From positions 1-46,948 of the forward strand of contig NZ_VSFA01000056.1 in assembly GCF_008119785.1 (NCBI RefSeq): a DNA stretch of 46,948 nt, given 5' to 3'. The stretch is from Micromonospora sp. MP36 (lineage in GTDB: Bacteria; Actinomycetota; Actinomycetes; Mycobacteriales; Micromonosporaceae). The position numbers were made by a program, and so were the translations under genes. This document shows positions 30,975 to 39,388 of this stretch, piece after piece; position 1 is the first letter of the stretch, and the number at the start of each line of letters is the position of its first letter. The notes under the pieces are model-generated. The model had not been told where the DNA came from and made no database searches. It worked only from the letters and a program-made list of their open reading frames with translations.

Positions 30975-31352
30975 ATTTCAGAGGTGCTCGAAAACGGGCG
31001 TTCTACACCATGGCGAATCGCCGCGCAAATCGTTCCCAGAAACGCCTCCATTTCTTGGGACCGACGCCGCGCGCTGCCGGTATTACAAATCGGTACAGGA
31101 CGGTCGAGCGCTCAGGCGCCAAGCGTCCGCAGATCGTGGTACAGCGTCCGCCCGACCTGGCGGTCAGCTGCCGGGCTCGCACATGACGTCCGCCGCACCA
31201 GGTCGGCTTCGCCGTGACCGGCCGCCCGGCACTTTTCGCCGGCCGCGTCGGTGACCCGGCGCGACGCCCACGCGGTCGGCCGCGCCAGGCGCCCGGCCGC
31301 ACGCTCGTCCGGCGCGAGCCCGGCGACCTCGCGCGCCAGCCGTGCACGCCGC

Positions 31353-31503
31353 CACCGCGATCCGCGGTTCTGGCCGGAGTCCGAGCGCTCCGACCCACGC
31401 CGAGTCGATCCAGCGGTCCACAGCGGGTGGCCCCGGCCACCGCGTCGTCCCCGAACTCACGCTGTCACGGCGCGTGCGCGGCGGCCTACCGATGACGGTA
31501 CAG
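31353..31503 (+). pseudogene. Decayed cytochrome P450 fragment lacking the haem loop
   Basis: One plus frame reads HRDPRFWPESERSDPRRVDP (31353-31412), the PERF-region signature of bacterial P450s. The next frame reads PELTLSRRVRGGLPMTVQ (31450-31503), like a P450 C-terminus. In intact P450s these blocks are some 70 residues apart and enclose the FGxGxRxCxG haem loop; here only about 37 nt separate them, so the loop is deleted. Upstream (31230-31352) only scrambled matches are visible. The match is short, but the first block is characteristic. Confidence 0.5.
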
Positions 31504-32114
31504 ATCGGACTGATCCCGCCGCCGCCCATCACACAAAGTGTCGATTCAGCTACACCGCACGGATCGAGAAGACATCGCATACGAGATACGCCGACAATAT
31601 CCATGCCCGCATAGCCACACCCGCTGAGGGAGACCCGTTGCCAACGCAACCCGCCGGACTTCCGCGCCGGCTGTCGCCAGGCCTTGTCGGCACCGTCATA
31701 GTCAAATCACGGCACCTCGCCGCGCAGCCATCTTGGGCACTTCATGGGTAACACCGCACTGCCGCACCATTTCATAAAAACGTTCCCGAGGGATTCCGAA
31801 TGATTATTCCGACACCCGAACAGCACTCAACTCGGCACTAACGAGAAAGGCTCCCTCGCCATGGGTCGGGTCGGCGGGTTTGTGGGCGGCCACGGTCGCG
31901 TAGCGCGACCCGAGGCAACACCGGCCACCAATCGGCGTTCCCTCGGGCACCAACCAGGCGCGTGTCTTCTTTTGCACAGTCGCGGGGTCGCCTCGTCAAA
32001 GTACAATCGCCCCGACCTTACGACGAACCTGGTCTATGAACAGAACACCGACGTCGTGCAGCGAGAGCACCGGCACGGGCGGGTGACCGTTGACGTGCGG
32101 GATGTGGGGTTTCC
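31504..32114. other. Gene-free region before MerR gene
   Basis: No convincing ORF. 31730-31850 is noticeably less GC-rich than its surroundings and contains CATTTCATAAAAACG and AATGATTATTCC, which may hold a promoter. The small frame from ATG 31861 has no family features. Confidence 0.4.
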
Positions 32115-32735
32115 ATGCGCATATCGGATCTGAGCAGGCAGACCGGTGTACCGGTACCCACGATCAAGTTCTACCTTCGCGAACGCCTGCTCCCGCCCGG
32201 CGAGCCGACCGGCCGCAACCAGGCCGCCTACGGCGAGGCGCACCTGCGCCGACTGCGGCTGATCCGCGCGTTCACCACCATCGGCCAGCTCGATCTCACC
32301 TCGGTCCGGACACTGCTCGCCGCGATCGAGAACGAGAAGCTCCCTCTGCCGGGGCTCTTCGATGTTGTCAACCGTACGCAGGTCCCTCAGGAGGGTCCCC
32401 GGCCGGACAATGCCAGCGTGTTGCGCAGCGCGCGCGACAGCGTCGAGGGCCTGATCAAGGAGCACGGCTGGCAGGTCGACCCGGACGCGCCGGTCAGTAC
32501 CCACCTGGCGCAGGTGCTGGCGGCGCTGCGACAGCTGGGCTGTGACTGCGAAATGGACTTCTTCACCGCGTACGCCGAGGCAACCGAGCAGCTCATCGTG
32601 CGGGAGCTCGACCTGCTCTCGCCGGAGAAACCCAACCGCGCGGCTGCGGCCGCGCGCAGCGTCCTGCTCGAGGTCGCGCTGACCGCGATCCGCAGGATGG
32701 CCCTGGAGCACCACGTCGCCCTACGGTTCGGCTGA
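32115..32735 (+). CDS. MerR-family transcriptional regulator
   Basis: A 206-residue regulator with N-terminal winged HTH: MRISDLSRQTGVPVPTIKFY, LRERLLPPGEPTGRNQAAYG and LRRLRLIRAFTTIGQLDL. The linker helix and C-terminal domain (FFTAYAEATEQLIVRELDLL) lack the cysteine pairs of metal sensors, so it probably senses an organic ligand. GTGGGG precedes ATG 32115. It converges with the subtilase gene across a terminator. No biosynthetic gene is adjacent, so its target is not clear. Confidence 0.92.
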   Translation: MRISDLSRQTGVPVPTIKFYLRERLLPPGEPTGRNQAAYGEAHLRRLRLIRAFTTIGQLDLTSVRTLLAAIENEKLPLPGLFDVVNRTQVPQEGPRPDNASVLRSARDSVEGLIKEHGWQVDPDAPVSTHLAQVLAALRQLGCDCEMDFFTAYAEATEQLIVRELDLLSPEKPNRAAAAARSVLLEVALTAIRRMALEHHVALRFG

Positions 32736-32806
32736 CCGGCTCACTCGTCGACGGCCGGCTGACGCAGGCGGTGCGCGAATGCGGGCCAAAGCCGCAAAGT
32801 CGCGGC

Positions 32807-32843
32807 CAGAGCCTCCCCGGAATGATGTCCCGAGGAGGCTCTG
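32807..32843. terminator. Convergent terminator between MerR and subtilase genes
   Basis: CAGAGCCTCC pairs with GGAGGCTCTG around a 17-nt loop, followed by ACCTTTACTGG. Confidence 0.8.
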
Positions 32844-32871
32844 ACCTTTACTGGAGGGCGGTTCGGCTATC

Positions 32872-35800
32872 TCATGGGCGCGGGTCCTCCTGGACCTTCA
32901 GCGCGTTGAGGATCGGCTCGCGCTCACCGATCTCGCTGCGGAGCTCGACCTTCAGGTCGCCGCCGGTGTGCTTGACGGTGACCGTGTTCACGTCCGCGGT
33001 CAGCGCGCCCGCCTTCGCCTGTACGTCGTGGTCGTGGAGCACGGCCTTGCCGTCGACCAGGACATCGAAGGTACGCATGCCGGCCTTGACCTTGTCGATC
33101 TCCGCGAAGTCGAGGCCGATCTGGTACGTGCCGGCGGGTGCGTTCTTGAACACGTAGGCGAACGTCTTCCCGGTCCGCTGGGTCCGGAACAACGCGTCAT
33201 CCTCGGTGCCGGCGATGTCCGCCTTGGTGGCGCGCGCGGCGCCTCCGACGTACCCCCACGGTCCCGAGCCCAGCGGCTGGTCGGGCGACCAGACGAAGCC
33301 GTCGGCACCGACGTGCCCGGAACCGCCCACGTCGACGCCCTGCCAGTAGGCAGAGGTCGCCAGACGGACCGGCGTGTACTGGGTTTCGCCCTTGCCGGTG
33401 TTCGACGCCACGAGCACGTCACCGACGAGTACGCCGGGCTGGACCCCGGTGTTGTCGACGGTCGCCCTGACCGTGGTGGACTCACCGACCGCGAGTTGGA
33501 CCGTGCCGGTCGCGGCCGCACCCGTCAGCGTCAGCCATGGAAGATCGGCAGCCTCGTGTCCGTCCTTGGTGCGGCGTTGCTCGCTGAGCCGGACCTGCAG
33601 TGGCGCGGAGCCGGTGTTGGTCACGGTCACGTCGGCGCTGGCCGTCTGGTCGGAGTTGAGGAACCAGTCGAGGCCGGCTCCGGTGATGGTCGCGATGCCC
33701 GTGGTGAGCGCAGTGTCGACCACCTCGGCCTGGTCCTTCTTGGCGATCGTGACCGGGCGGCTGGCCGTGACGTAGTTCGGCGCCGCGACCTCCACGGTGT
33801 TCTCGCCGACCAGCGCCTGAGCCTTCCAGCGACCCGCGGCGTCGGCCGTGATGACCCGGTCGCCATTCGGCGACTTCAGCGTGACGACCGCACCCGCGAT
33901 CGGTTTGCTGTCGTTCGCGTCGGTGACTGTGCCCTCGATCGTGCCCGCGGCCGGGAGGGTGTACTGCAGCCCCAGGCCGGCCGTGAGGACGGGCTGGTTG
34001 AAGGAGTACTGGCTCGCGGGGTTGCGGTTGAGGCTCTCCACGCCGACCGTCGCCGAGGACCCGCGGGTCACGGGCTTCTCGCCGCCGATACCGTCGCCGT
34101 ACCCGATCTGGATCCGTCCGTCCGCGATCAGGGTGACCGAGAAGCTCACGCGGGCCGTCCGGTCACTGTAGAAGGTGACGTTGCGCCACTCGATGACTTG
34201 CGCCGCCAGCCCGTCCACCTCGGTCGTGCCGAGGTAGATGCCTGCCTGGGCGTCGACGATGAGGTCGTCCCAGAGCGGATAGATCGCGTCGATCGGACTC
34301 CGCGACGGCAGTGCCGTGTTGTTCCCCAGCGAGCTGGCCCGGTCGAAGACCAACGATCCGTTGGTCGTCACGCACACGCCGTCCCAGGCCGTGTCGTAGA
34401 ACGGGAAGAGGAAGCTGGAGTCGAACCACAGCACTCCGCAGAGGTCGTCGCCCGTCCAGCCGGAGTTCTCGGTGCCCTGGCGGTAGAGCCCGTCGGTCAC
34501 CTTCAACGAGTAGGAGCGACCGGCGGGAGCCACCGGCACCTCGCCCGGCTTCGGCTGCTCGGGCTGCGGCTCCGGCTGGGCCTGGTCGGCGCGCGGGTCG
34601 AGCGTCACACGCAGCGCGGCGATGCTCGGGGCGCGCAGGCCCCTCGAACCCCGCAGCTCCACGGTCAGCGGACCGCCCTCGTGCTTCACGACGGCGGTGC
34701 GCCAGTCGGCGGCGTTCGACCCCACGGCCGCGGCCGCGTCGTACGCGTACTCCGTCAGCGAGCCGTCCACGAGGACGTCGAACACCCGCTTCCCCTCGGC
34801 CACCTTCTCGATCTCGGCGAACCCGAGATCGATCGCGTAGGTGCCCTTGGGCGCGTCGGGGAAGGTGTAGGTCAGGTCCTTGAGCGGCGTGGTGCGCTGC
34901 GCCTGGAACAGCTTGTCGTCCGTCGTGCCTTCGATCCCGGCCTGCGTGGAGGTGACCTTCGTCTTCCCCTCGTAGCCCCACGCCCCGTCGCCAGATGCCT
35001 GGTCGGCGGACCAGGTGTAGCCGGAGCCGTCGGTGAACGAAGGGCCGCCGGCGTTGACGCCGACCTGGTACTTGGTGGTCGTGAGTGTCACCGGGACGTA
35101 GGTCTTGGACTGGCGTCCGGAGTCGGACCTCACCACGATGTTCGCGCCGAGGACTCCTGGCTTGGCGTCCTTCGAGGAGAGCGAGACCTTGACGGTCGTC
35201 GACTCACCCGGGGCCAGGGTGCCGCCGGTCGAGGAGAGCGACAGCCACGGCAGGTCGGTGAGCAGGTCGTCCTCGACGTCGACGAGCAGGACGTCGTCGG
35301 CGATCTGGTCCGCGGCCCAGAGAGCGCCGGTGGAGTCGGTCTCGAGACCGCCGCCCTGGCCCGTCTTCTGGCCCGGGAACCACCACGCGTTGACGAGCGA
35401 GCAGTCGTCGGGGTTCACCTGCAGCAGGCGGGTGGGCCTGTTCGAGGTGAGATCGGTGTACCAGATGGTGTCGGACGCCTGGTTGTAGGCCAGGCCCATC
35501 ACCTCGGGCAGCGGCGGGGCGCAGAAGGACAGCATCTCGCCCGCGTTGTCGTGCGAGGTGCCCGCGACGGTCCCGATCATGCCGTTCCTCCGGCCGCCGA
35601 CGTAGAACACGTCCTCCGCCGGGTTGTAGGCGAGTCCGGTCAGCTGCAGCGTGGACCAGGCCCCCTTGATCTGCCGTGTCTCCTTCCCGGTCTCCCGGTC
35701 GAAGCAGTGGATGTAGCTGGCCGGGCTGTCCTCCATCTGGCACATGTCGCCGGTCTTCGTATCGAGCGCCATGTCGAACGCCCGGTACGCGGGGTTCCAC

Positions 35801-38800
35801 GACGCGTCAAAGACCTTGCCGGTCGGCTTGCCTGTCACCGTGTACGCGGTGTTGGTCCGCTTGTCGTAGTCGTGGACCCAGACGTCACCGTCGTACCCGA
35901 TTCCGCTGGGCTCCTTCTCGGCGATCGTGCCCGGAATCTCGATGCGGGCGATGACCTCGCCGCCGGAGGTCGTGCCGACCTTGGCGGCGGCCTGTGCCTC
36001 CGCGGCGCTCACCGTCGCGCCCTTGCCGTCGATGTTCGACGGCTTCATGCCGCTCGCGCCGGCCTTCCAGGCGGTGAGGTCGATGGTGCTGTTCGCACCC
36101 GTCCCGGTGCGCGTGGTGGCGCCGGCGGCGTCGAGCTCGGGGTGGCGCGCGGCCTCCCCCAGGTCGTACGTCAGCGGTGCCGAGCCGGTGTTGGTCAGCG
36201 TCAGCGTGCCGACGCCCTTCTGGTCGGTGCCCAGCACCGCGTCGAGGCCGTCGGCCTTCAGGCCGGCGACACCCGTGGTCAGCCGCGCGTCGATCTTGGC
36301 CTTCGCGTAGAGCTTGTCGAGGGAGAAGGGGTATGCCGCGGTCGTGTAGTTCGGCGCGTCGACCGTCATCGTGTAGTCGCCGACCGGAAGCTGGCGATGC
36401 ACGAGGCCCGTCCCGTTGGTCGTGACGGCCTCGACGAGCCCATTCTTGTTCGTGAAGGAGACCTTGGCCCCGGACACCGGCAGCCCGTCGTTCTGGTCGA
36501 CGACGGTCGCGTCGAGGTAGCCCCAGTCGGGCAGGTCGTAGGTGACGATCATCCCGTCGTGCAGCACCGGGGCGTTGTCGGAGAACCGGATGCCGTCGAC
36601 GCCGGCCCAGCCCTGTATGCCGGTGATGGCGCGGGCGCCGCCGGTCACCGGGTCGTCGGTCCCGATGCCGTCGCCGTACCCGAAGATCACCTTGCCCGAG
36701 CGGGTGAGCGTGGCCGAGAAGCTGACCGGCTCCGTGTACTCCGACCGGATCGGGTAGGCCCAGATCTTGGCGTTGCGGAACTCGATGACGAACGCGTCCT
36801 CGCCGTCGACCTTGGTGGCCGCCGTGAAGACTCCCCCGCCGGGGGCGAACTGGACGGGGGTCTGGACGTAGAACGGGAAGATGCCCGCACCACCGGTGCC
36901 GGGACCGGTGGCGGCGTCCGGGGCGATCACGCCGCGCAGGCTGATACCCAGGGTGTCGTGGCTTCCGTTGTAGAGCGCGACCGGGAACGGCAGCTTCACC
37001 GTGGCCCAGACGCCGCTCGGGAACGCGACCGGGTCCGTGCCGCGCAGGTACTCGCCTTCGGAGACGGAGCAGGTGTAGCCGCCCTCGTCGACGACGAGCG
37101 CAACCGGGATCTCGCGCGACTCGTTCTGCGCGCCGACGGTCAGCGGGACGGTCGTGGGCGAGAAGCAGGCGTTGGGCTTGATGTTCAGCGCGTACCCGCC
37201 CTCGGGGACAGCGGCGATCGTGAACGCGCCGTTGGCATCCGTGCGCACCGCGGCCAGTGGCGTGTCCTTGACGGAGACGTCGGCGTTCGGGACGGGCTTC
37301 TTCTTGTCGTCGACGACCTTGCCGCTGATGTCGTGGCGCGCCGCGGCGGTGAGGGGAACCTCGAGGGAGGTGTTCTGGCCGAGGGTGATCGTGGCGCTCG
37401 CGGTCGCGGTCAGGTAGCCGAAGACCTTGGTGCTGATCTGGTAGTCGCCGACCGGGAGGTTCATCGTGAACCGGCCGTCCTTGTCGGTCCCGATGGACCG
37501 GCTGAACGGTCCGCTGATCGTCACCTCGGCGGCGGGGACCGGGGCGCCGTTGGCGGTGACGATCCCGGTCAGGGTGCCGCCCTGGCGCGGCGCGAGCTGG
37601 AGCAGGCGGACGAGGTCGAGCCGGCCCTCGCCGTACTTGTTGTTGAAGGCGGCGGTGCCACCGCACTCGGTGTCGTCGACGTCGACGGCCGACTCGGCGA
37701 GCAGGCGGCGGGTCTCCTCGACCTGCCCGATGAGGGTCGGGTCATAACTCCACAGCGCCGCGACGGCGCCGGCGACGTGGGGAGCCGCCATCGAGGTGCC
37801 GGACATCTCGGTGTAGCTGTTGTTCGGGTAGGACGACCGGACGGTCACGCCGGGGGCGGTGATCTCGGGCTTGATCCGGCCGCCTTCACCCTCGCCCTTG
37901 CGGGAGAACGACGCGAGCGTGCCGTTGGACGCGTAGGCGCCGACGGAGTAGGCGCTCTCGGCGGAGCCGGGCGAGGAGACGGTGTCGCAGGCCGCGTACG
38001 GCGAGGTGTTACCCGATGACCAGACGCTGAAGATGCCCGCGGCGCTCCAGGCCTCGTCGATGGCCTGGAAGAAGTCGTCGAAGTTGTGCTCCGCGCTCTG
38101 GCCCCACGAGTTGTTGATGACGTGGGGGCGCTTGGAGACGTCCGGGTTGTTCCCGTGGACGTCGGTCGGTGCGAGCAGCCACCAGCCGGATTCGAGCAGC
38201 GACTCGGGGCCGTTGGACGCGCAGCACCCGTTCGTCGCGATCCATTGCGCGTCCGGGGCGACGCCGACGTGGTTGGTGCCGTCGTCGCCGACCATGGTGC
38301 CCATGGTGTGCGTGCCGTGCCCGTTGTCGTCGCACGGCGTGGCCGCACACGTGCCCCGGGTGGCCATCCAGTTGTAGTCGTGGTTGAACGTGCCGTCGCC
38401 CTTGTTGCCGCGGTAGGAGCCCACCAGCGCCGGATGGTCGAACTGGACGCCAGAGTCGAGGTTGGACACGGTGATGCCCGCACCCGTGGCACCCATGGCC
38501 CAGGCCTCCGGAGCGTGAATGGCCTCCAGACCCCACGAGACGGTGCCCGCATCGGCGCCGGCCTTCGGGGCGGCGGGGCGGACGGCCTGGTCAGCCGGGC
38601 TCTTCTCGTCCACGGGCTCGACCAGCGCGACCTGCGGCGTCGCGTGGATCTCGGCGACGTGCACCACCGAGGCCACGTCGAGGGCGAGGTTCTCGGTGCC
38701 GCCCTTGACGAGCACAGCGTTGGCGATCGGGTAGGAGGTGTATTTGACGCCTGCCCGGTCGAGTTCGGTGGAGACGGATGCCACGGAGTTCTTCGCCGCT

Positions 38801-39057
38801 GCGGTCAGCGCATCGTAGACGAACTGCCCGCGAGTGGTCCAGTCGGCGATCTTCTTCGCCGGCGCGAGGTCGGCCTTGGTGTCGAACGTGATCCAGAAGT
38901 CGGAGACCGGCTTCGTGCGGAAGCGGTCCTTCAGGTCCGACGCGATCTTGCTGGCGGCCGCACCGGGATCCGGCTCGGCGGCCGACGCCGACGGTGGCGC
39001 GATCATGCTCAGGCCGACCGCTACGGCCAGCGAAGCGACGAGGGATTTGAGTCTCAT
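32872..39057 (-). CDS. Very large secreted subtilase (S8) with repeat accessory domains
   Basis: A 2061-residue secreted serine protease. A Sec signal (MRLKSLVASLAVAVGLSMIA, cut near ASA-A) is followed by an inhibitor-like propeptide, then the catalytic domain with Asp201 (NLDSGVQFDHP), His247 (DNGHGTHTMGT) and Ser422 (MSGTSMAAPH). It is the bacillopeptidase F-like branch. After about residue 490 come carboxypeptidase-regulatory-like beta domains (LTGIVTANGAPVPAAEVTI, ISGKVVDDKKKPVPNADV and later VEGTVTDANDSKPIAGAV), beta-propeller-like segments, and two malectin-like domains each with a YKVGVNAGGP/YWQGVDVGGSG entry and an FAEIxKV core. GGAGG precedes ATG 39057. Probably an extracellular nutrient or developmental protease; no link to the pathway is evident. 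Confidence 0.93.
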   Translation of the reverse strand: MRLKSLVASLAVAVGLSMIAPPSASAAEPDPGAAASKIASDLKDRFRTKPVSDFWITFDTKADLAPAKKIADWTTRGQFVYDALTAAAKNSVASVSTELDRAGVKYTSYPIANAVLVKGGTENLALDVASVVHVAEIHATPQVALVEPVDEKSPADQAVRPAAPKAGADAGTVSWGLEAIHAPEAWAMGATGAGITVSNLDSGVQFDHPALVGSYRGNKGDGTFNHDYNWMATRGTCAATPCDDNGHGTHTMGTMVGDDGTNHVGVAPDAQWIATNGCCASNGPESLLESGWWLLAPTDVHGNNPDVSKRPHVINNSWGQSAEHNFDDFFQAIDEAWSAAGIFSVWSSGNTSPYAACDTVSSPGSAESAYSVGAYASNGTLASFSRKGEGEGGRIKPEITAPGVTVRSSYPNNSYTEMSGTSMAAPHVAGAVAALWSYDPTLIGQVEETRRLLAESAVDVDDTECGGTAAFNNKYGEGRLDLVRLLQLAPRQGGTLTGIVTANGAPVPAAEVTISGPFSRSIGTDKDGRFTMNLPVGDYQISTKVFGYLTATASATITLGQNTSLEVPLTAAARHDISGKVVDDKKKPVPNADVSVKDTPLAAVRTDANGAFTIAAVPEGGYALNIKPNACFSPTTVPLTVGAQNESREIPVALVVDEGGYTCSVSEGEYLRGTDPVAFPSGVWATVKLPFPVALYNGSHDTLGISLRGVIAPDAATGPGTGGAGIFPFYVQTPVQFAPGGGVFTAATKVDGEDAFVIEFRNAKIWAYPIRSEYTEPVSFSATLTRSGKVIFGYGDGIGTDDPVTGGARAITGIQGWAGVDGIRFSDNAPVLHDGMIVTYDLPDWGYLDATVVDQNDGLPVSGAKVSFTNKNGLVEAVTTNGTGLVHRQLPVGDYTMTVDAPNYTTAAYPFSLDKLYAKAKIDARLTTGVAGLKADGLDAVLGTDQKGVGTLTLTNTGSAPLTYDLGEAARHPELDAAGATTRTGTGANSTIDLTAWKAGASGMKPSNIDGKGATVSAAEAQAAAKVGTTSGGEVIARIEIPGTIAEKEPSGIGYDGDVWVHDYDKRTNTAYTVTGKPTGKVFDASWNPAYRAFDMALDTKTGDMCQMEDSPASYIHCFDRETGKETRQIKGAWSTLQLTGLAYNPAEDVFYVGGRRNGMIGTVAGTSHDNAGEMLSFCAPPLPEVMGLAYNQASDTIWYTDLTSNRPTRLLQVNPDDCSLVNAWWFPGQKTGQGGGLETDSTGALWAADQIADDVLLVDVEDDLLTDLPWLSLSSTGGTLAPGESTTVKVSLSSKDAKPGVLGANIVVRSDSGRQSKTYVPVTLTTTKYQVGVNAGGPSFTDGSGYTWSADQASGDGAWGYEGKTKVTSTQAGIEGTTDDKLFQAQRTTPLKDLTYTFPDAPKGTYAIDLGFAEIEKVAEGKRVFDVLVDGSLTEYAYDAAAAVGSNAADWRTAVVKHEGGPLTVELRGSRGLRAPSIAALRVTLDPRADQAQPEPQPEQPKPGEVPVAPAGRSYSLKVTDGLYRQGTENSGWTGDDLCGVLWFDSSFLFPFYDTAWDGVCVTTNGSLVFDRASSLGNNTALPSRSPIDAIYPLWDDLIVDAQAGIYLGTTEVDGLAAQVIEWRNVTFYSDRTARVSFSVTLIADGRIQIGYGDGIGGEKPVTRGSSATVGVESLNRNPASQYSFNQPVLTAGLGLQYTLPAAGTIEGTVTDANDSKPIAGAVVTLKSPNGDRVITADAAGRWKAQALVGENTVEVAAPNYVTASRPVTIAKKDQAEVVDTALTTGIATITGAGLDWFLNSDQTASADVTVTNTGSAPLQVRLSEQRRTKDGHEAADLPWLTLTGAAATGTVQLAVGESTTVRATVDNTGVQPGVLVGDVLVASNTGKGETQYTPVRLATSAYWQGVDVGGSGHVGADGFVWSPDQPLGSGPWGYVGGAARATKADIAGTEDDALFRTQRTGKTFAYVFKNAPAGTYQIGLDFAEIDKVKAGMRTFDVLVDGKAVLHDHDVQAKAGALTADVNTVTVKHTGGDLKVELRSEIGEREPILNALKVQEDPRP

Positions 39058-39071
39058 GCGGGGTCCTCCGC

Positions 39072-39308
39072 CTACAGGGGCTGGTAGGGGTCGTGGCTCT
39101 TGTGGTCGCCGGCATCGCCGGCGTCGCGGGCATCGCCGGCATCGCGGGCATCGCCGGCATCGCGGGCATCGCCGGCATCGCGGGCATCGCAGCGGGCATC
39201 GCTGGCGTCGCGGGCATCGCCGGCGCTGACGCGCGGTTCGCGCGACAGCTCAAGTGGTGGCTGGTGCTCGATGACGGAGTCGTCACGCGCGACAGGTCGC
39301 TCAGGCAT
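39072..39308 (-). CDS. Hypothetical 78-residue repeat protein upstream of subtilase
   Basis: A minus-strand frame MPERPVARDDSVIEHQPPLE followed by a run of the hexapeptide DARDAG and then GDHKSHDPYQPL, ending 14 nt before the subtilase start. GGGGCAGCGC precedes the chosen ATG. The repeat run comes from an 18-nt minisatellite, so the frame may be fortuitous: all frames are open there. It could be a leader coupled to the protease. Confidence 0.3.
   Translation of the reverse strand: MPERPVARDDSVIEHQPPLELSREPRVSAGDARDASDARCDARDAGDARDAGDARDAGDARDAGDAGDHKSHDPYQPL
39105..39226. repeat. 9/18-nt minisatellite (GGCATCGCC/GGCATCGCG)
   Basis: About 13 tandem copies of a 9-nt unit that alternates GGCATCGCC and GGCATCGCG, with a few variants (GGCGTCGCG, GCAGCGGGC). 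It lies in the 5' region of the subtilase gene, where repeat-number change could alter expression. Confidence 0.85.
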
Positions 39309-39388
39309 GCGCTGCCCCAGGGCCATGGATCATGGAGTCATGCTCGGGGGGGCGAGCGGCCTTCGCTATCCAGCGGATACGTCAATTT

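Noticed and set aside
31003..31649. Possible transposase remnant on the minus strand
   Set aside because: No DDE or HTH motif could be read; the plus-strand P450 signature explains part of it better. No terminal inverted repeats or target duplications were seen anywhere in the window.
32968..38019. A 1683-codon plus-strand open frame opposite the subtilase
   Set aside because: It mirrors the subtilase in the antisense frame, has no recognisable domain and no ribosome site. It reflects the high GC at third positions.
39105..39226. CRISPR-like array
   Set aside because: The units are contiguous 9-mers with no unique spacers and no cas genes.
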